This document shows positions 6,624 through 8,988 of a stretch of DNA of 8,988 bases, one piece after another; position 1 is the stretch's first letter, and each line of letters starts with the position of its first letter. Origin of the DNA: Thermoleophilia bacterium (GTDB lineage Bacteria; Actinomycetota; Thermoleophilia; RBG-16-64-13); assembly GCA_016929985.1 (NCBI GenBank), contig JAFGIH010000635.1, forward strand, positions 1-8,988, given 5' to 3'. The position numbers and the translations under genes were made by a program. Below the pieces are notes generated by a model that saw only the letters and a list, made by a program, of their open reading frames with translations, had not been told where the DNA came from and made no database searches.

Positions 6624-7214
6624 TCACCCGCGGCGGGTGAGCGCCTGCCGCACCAGCTCTTCCACCGGCAACTCAGCATCGAGCGGCGTGAGCAGGTTGT
6701 CGGCCTCCAAGACGCTGTAGCCCAACTCCACCAACGCCGCCCGCGCCAGCGGCACAGACCCTTCTTCCACAGGGACCGTCCCCGACCCCTTGGCAGCGGC
6801 GGCCAAGCTGATGTCGCCCATCTTCTCCCTCAACTCAAGGATGAGGCGCTCAGCCGTCTTCTTCCCGATGCCCGGCACCGATGAGAAAAGAGCCACGTCA
6901 CCAGATGCGAGCGCCCTTCTCAGGTCCGGCGCTCTGCGGACCGACAGCGCCGCCAGCGCGAGTTTCGGCCCGATCTTGCTCACGCCGAGGAACAGTCGGA
7001 ACAGCTCGCGCTCCTCTTCCGTGGAGAACCCGAACAACTGCAGGGCCTCCTCTCGCACGTGCAGGTGCGCGAACAGACTCGTGTGTTCGCCCACGGCAGG
7101 CACGTCGCGCAACGTGACGGCCGACACGTCGAGCGAGAAACCTACGCCTCCTACGTCGACCACCACGCTCTCGGCCGTCTTCGCCGCCACCGTGCCTCTC
7201 AGCCTCTCGATCAT
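6624..7214 (-). CDS. ruvA: Holliday junction DNA-binding subunit RuvA
   Basis: RuvA binds four-way junctions as a tetramer and loads RuvB. The 196-residue protein has the OB-fold domain I (about 1-62, starting MIERLRGTV and including [15 protein letters not shown] at 59-73). Domain II carries two helix-hairpin-helix motifs: SKIGPKLAL (79-87) and [12 protein letters not shown] (113-124). After a flexible linker (about 140-152), the small domain III (about 153-196) should contact RuvB. Length is typical. The ATG (7212-7214) overlaps the ruvC stop as ATGA, and GGAG (7221-7224) lies 6 nt upstream. The complete ruvC-ruvA-ruvB set in one transcript supports joint production of the resolvasome. Confidence 0.97.
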   Translation of the reverse strand: MIERLRGTVAAKTAESVVVDVGGVGFSLDVSAVTLRDVPAVGEHTSLFAHLHVREEALQLFGFSTEEERELFRLFLGVSKIGPKLALAALSVRRAPDLRRALASGDVALFSSVPGIGKKTAERLILELREKMGDISLAAAAKGSGTVPVEEGSVPLARAALVELGYSVLEADNLLTPLDAELPVEELVRQALTRRG

Positions 7215-7756
7215 CGCTGTCTCCGTCGTGCAGCCGCCGTTGCCTCGCTCCGCGCGACTCGTTCGCGGATACCGGCTGTGTTGGCGTGGCAGATGGCCGC
7301 CCCCAGGGCATCGGCGGCATGGTCGGGCCGTGGCGTCTCCGACAATCCGAGCAGCACCCGGACCATCTCCATCACCTGCCCCTTCTCAGCTTTGCCATAA
7401 CCAACGACCGCCTGCTTGATCTGCTGCGGCGTGTACTCGAACACCTCACACCCGGCCTGCGAGCAGGCGAGCAGTGTGACGCCCCGGGCGTGGCCCACGG
7501 CCAGAGCCGTGCGGACGTTGACGTTGAAGAAGAGCGACTCGATCGCCGTGGCCTCAGGCCGGTGCCGCACCAGGATCTCTCCGACCTCTGCAAAGATGTG
7601 CTCCAGGCGCCGTTCGAGCGCCATGCCTGCCGGCGTGTCGATCACCCCGTATTCCAGCGCGCGCAGACGGTTCCCTTCGGCGGCGATGACGCCGAAGCCG
7701 GTGGAGGCCGTCCCCGGGTCGAGACCCAAGATCACCCGGCCGGCCGCTCCGTTCAT
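7211..7756 (-). CDS. ruvC: Crossover junction endodeoxyribonuclease RuvC
   Basis: RuvC is the dimeric, magnesium-dependent nuclease that cuts Holliday junctions symmetrically. From the ATG at 7754-7756 it has 181 residues. The RNase H-like active site is complete: Asp13 in ILGLDPGTASTGFG (9-22), Glu73 in IESLFF (72-77), and His146 and Asp149 in DHAADAL (145-151). A histidine at the third position, where E. coli has Asp138, is the Thermus-type arrangement. The start is the least certain point: no good ribosome site precedes the ATG, 16 nt after the yebC stop. A GTG at 7733-7735, giving MILGLDPG, is closer to the usual N-terminus and has GGAG 11 nt upstream. A longer open frame to 7861 overlaps yebC and is unlikely. 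The C-terminus is Arg/Ala-rich. Confidence 0.95.
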   Translation of the reverse strand: MNGAAGRVILGLDPGTASTGFGVIAAEGNRLRALEYGVIDTPAGMALERRLEHIFAEVGEILVRHRPEATAIESLFFNVNVRTALAVGHARGVTLLACSQAGCEVFEYTPQQIKQAVVGYGKAEKGQVMEMVRVLLGLSETPRPDHAADALGAAICHANTAGIRERVARSEATAAARRRQR

Positions 7757-7772
7757 GCGGGCAGGCTCGTTC

Positions 7773-8525
7773 TCACCCTTCGAGAGCCTCCATGACCTCG
7801 TCGGGGATGTCGAAGTTGGCGTAGACGTCCTGGACGTCATCGTTATCTTCGAGGGCGTCAATCAATCGCAAGGTCTTGCGCGCATCAGATTCGTTGAGTT
7901 CGACCGTCGTCTTGGGGATCATGGTGATCTCCGCCGAGGAGTACTTGATGCCGGCGACCTCGAGGTTCGCGCGGACGTTCATGAAGTCGGCCACATCGCA
8001 GCGGATCTCGAACGTCTCGTCCTCGGCCAGGACATCCTCGGCTCCGGCATCGATGGCCGCCATCATGAATTCGTCTTCATCCCGTCCGGCCGCATCCACA
8101 AGGATGACGCCCTTGCGTTCGAAGATCCAGCTTACCGAACCATCGGTGCCCAGCTTGCCGCCCACCCTGTCGAACGCATACCGCACGTCGGCGGCCGTGC
8201 GGTTCTTGTTGTCGGTCAGCACGGTCAGGTAGACGGCGACTCCGTTGGGGCCATAGCCCTCGTACGTGAGGTGCTGGTAGGCGTCGGCGTCGGCCCCGGC
8301 GCCGGTGCCCTTCTTGATAGCCCGATCGATGTTGTCGCCGGGCATGTTCGCGTCTCTCGCTTTGACGATGGCCTGAGCCAGGGTGGCGTTATGCTCGGGG
8401 TCGCCTCCGCCCTCTCTGGCCGCGACCGTGATGGCGCGCGCGAGCTTGCCGAACAGCTTGCCTCTCTTGGCGTCGACCAGAGCCTTCTTGTGCTTGATCC
8501 CCGCCCATTTCGAATGCCCCGACAT
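7773..8525 (-). CDS. yebC: YebC/PmpR/TACO1 family protein
   Basis: YebC-family proteins were long annotated as transcriptional regulators. More recent work on bacterial YebC and mitochondrial TACO1 points to a role in translation, easing ribosome stalling on proline-rich stretches; which applies here cannot be told from the sequence. The 250 residues match the family from end to end: MSGHSKWAGIKHKKA at the N-terminus, AKRGKLFGKLARAI (19-32), ANMPGDNIDRAIKKGTG (59-75), YEGYGPNGVAVYL (88-100), TDNKNRTAADVR (104-115) and an acidic C-terminus (EDNDDVQDVYANFDIPD). Start ATG at 8523-8525 with AAAGGA (8533-8538) 7 nt upstream. It is the first gene after a predicted promoter and is followed at 16 nt by ruvC, a common neighbour. 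Confidence 0.96.
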   Translation of the reverse strand: MSGHSKWAGIKHKKALVDAKRGKLFGKLARAITVAAREGGGDPEHNATLAQAIVKARDANMPGDNIDRAIKKGTGAGADADAYQHLTYEGYGPNGVAVYLTVLTDNKNRTAADVRYAFDRVGGKLGTDGSVSWIFERKGVILVDAAGRDEDEFMMAAIDAGAEDVLAEDETFEIRCDVADFMNVRANLEVAGIKYSSAEITMIPKTTVELNESDARKTLRLIDALEDNDDVQDVYANFDIPDEVMEALEG

Positions 8526-8543
8526 CTTATGATCCTTTGCTCG

Positions 8544-8560
8544 GGCACCGCTTCGGCGCC
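8544..8560 (-). other. Short stem-loop in the yebC leader
   Basis: GGCGCC and GGUGCC can pair over 6 bp (one G-U) around GAAGC in the predicted 5' leader, about 14 nt downstream of the likely transcription start and just ahead of the ribosome binding site region. No T-tract follows. Small GC-rich hairpins are common in such DNA, so the functional claim is weak. Confidence 0.3.
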
Positions 8561-8580
8561 ATAGTCTTTCTCAGAGCAAG

Positions 8581-8609
8581 AGTTTAGCCGAGGCGCCGGA
8601 CGCCTTCAA
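8581..8609 (-). promoter_or_regulatory. Sigma70-type promoter for the yebC-ruv-que transcript
   Basis: On the minus strand TTGAAG (8604-8609) and TAAACT (8581-8586) are separated by exactly 17 nt. Each box matches 4 of 6 consensus bases. Predicted start is near 8574, giving a leader of about 49 nt to the yebC ATG. It lies in the 113-nt gap after the regulator gene. With no other clear promoter down to yajC, it probably serves yebC, ruvCAB, queH, queA and tgt. Confidence 0.6.
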
Positions 8610-8627
8610 CGCGACCGATCCTCACCA

Positions 8628-8637
8628 CCTGCCCCCC
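8628..8637 (-). promoter_or_regulatory. G6 element upstream of the yebC promoter
   Basis: GGGGGGCAGG on the minus strand, 18 nt upstream of the -35 box, is nearly the same as the element before the secD promoter (2211-2220). Further G pairs follow (GGTGGTGAGG), so a two-layer G-quadruplex is conceivable. It begins 1 nt after the regulator's stop codon. Confidence 0.3.
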
Positions 8638-8638
8638 G

Positions 8639-8988
8639 TCAGCGCAGCCACCCCGACTGCGGCGCGTTGTCGCGCACCAGTCGGGCTCGAGCATCGTACA
8701 GATCGCGGTCTTTGCTGTATATGGCCGCACCGAGAGCGCTTACTAGGCTGATGGGACCCACCACCGAGTGCACGAAGAACGTCGAATCGATATCGGCATA
8801 GAGCGTGACGGTGCCTTTGCCGGCCAACTCGGACAGGGAGTTGTCGGTGATGATCACCACTTCGGCGCCCTGCGCCAAGGCCCTCTCGGCAAAGGAGATG
8901 GTCACCGCATGCGCACGGCGGAAGCCGATGGCCAGCAGTACTCCACCCGGTCCCAGTCTTGTCAAACGAGCGACGTTGGATTCAGTGC
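8639..8988 (-). CDS. SIS-domain transcriptional regulator, RpiR/MurR type (partial, N-terminus off the right edge)
   Basis: The frame is open from the right edge to TGA at 8639-8641 and gives 115 residues. They fit the C-terminal sugar-isomerase (SIS) domain of RpiR/MurR regulators: LTRLGPGGVLLAIGFRR (8-24), where the family reads roughly GD-(V/L)-hydrophobics-F-x-R, then a helix, GAEVVIITDNSLSELA (40-55) corresponding to the conserved GA-x-V-x-x-(I/L)-TD-x-x-x-S-x-(L/I)-A, and a C-terminal helical part (about 70-95). Such domains bind phosphosugars and control an N-terminal helix-turn-helix, which would lie outside the window. It could instead be a stand-alone SIS protein. A TTG at 8963-8965 is not a convincing start because similarity extends upstream of it. 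Target genes are unknown; it ends just before the yebC promoter and no clear terminator follows. Confidence 0.7.
   Translation of the reverse strand, partial: TESNVARLTRLGPGGVLLAIGFRRAHAVTISFAERALAQGAEVVIITDNSLSELAGKGTVTLYADIDSTFFVHSVVGPISLVSALGAAIYSKDRDLYDARARLVRDNAPQSGWLR

Noticed and set aside
7416..8564. Plus-strand open frame of 382 codons opposite ruvC and yebC
   Set aside because: It spans two well-supported minus-strand genes and their gap; composition is that of a codon-bias shadow with no recognisable motif.
1..8988. Mobile element, CRISPR array, defence island or biosynthetic cluster
   Set aside because: All coding space is taken by conserved housekeeping genes in a familiar order; no direct-repeat arrays, transposase, integrase or attachment-like repeats were seen.

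Overview
This window is a compact block of core housekeeping genes. All of them read leftward on the minus strand, so the first gene in transcription order sits at the right edge. The order is: the 3' end of an RpiR/MurR-type SIS-domain regulator, yebC, ruvC, ruvA, ruvB, queH, queA, tgt, yajC, secD and secF, which runs off the left edge. Coding density is very high. Several junctions overlap by a few bases (ATGA at ruvC/ruvA and secD/secF, about 10 nt at queH/queA, 14 nt at queA/tgt). The only non-coding stretches are 8526-8638, 2682-2751 and 2088-2255. I found no tRNA, rRNA, CRISPR array, insertion sequence, integrase or toxin-antitoxin pair, and no real gene on the plus strand.

The DNA is visibly GC-rich and uses GTG and TTG starts. 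The order yebC-ruvC-ruvA-ruvB-queH-queA-tgt-yajC-secD-secF fits Gram-positive-lineage bacteria. My best guess is a deep-branching high-GC actinobacterial group (Coriobacteriia-like or relatives), or less likely a high-GC clostridial lineage. This is inferred from gene order and composition, not from a phylogeny.

Region by region: 8639-8988 is the end of a sugar-phosphate-responsive regulator. A sigma70-like promoter at 8581-8609 appears to start the main transcript, which carries yebC (translation/regulatory factor), ruvCAB (Holliday junction branch migration and resolution) and queH-queA-tgt (queuosine modification of tRNA). Tgt inserts preQ1 in the anticodon, QueA adds the epoxycyclopentane, and QueH reduces epoxyqueuosine to queuosine. 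yajC follows after a 70-nt gap containing a strong hairpin. secD and secF (proton-motive-force-driven protein export) have a second promoter of their own at 2166-2194, with a consensus -35 box and a 7-bp stem-loop near the predicted mRNA 5' end.

I do not see a previously undescribed biological system here. The most interesting signals are regulatory. The two promoters share a G6-containing element (GGGGGGCWGG) at nearly the same distance upstream of the -35 box, there are hairpins in the leader regions of secD and yajC, and ruvB has an unusual repetitive C-terminal tail.
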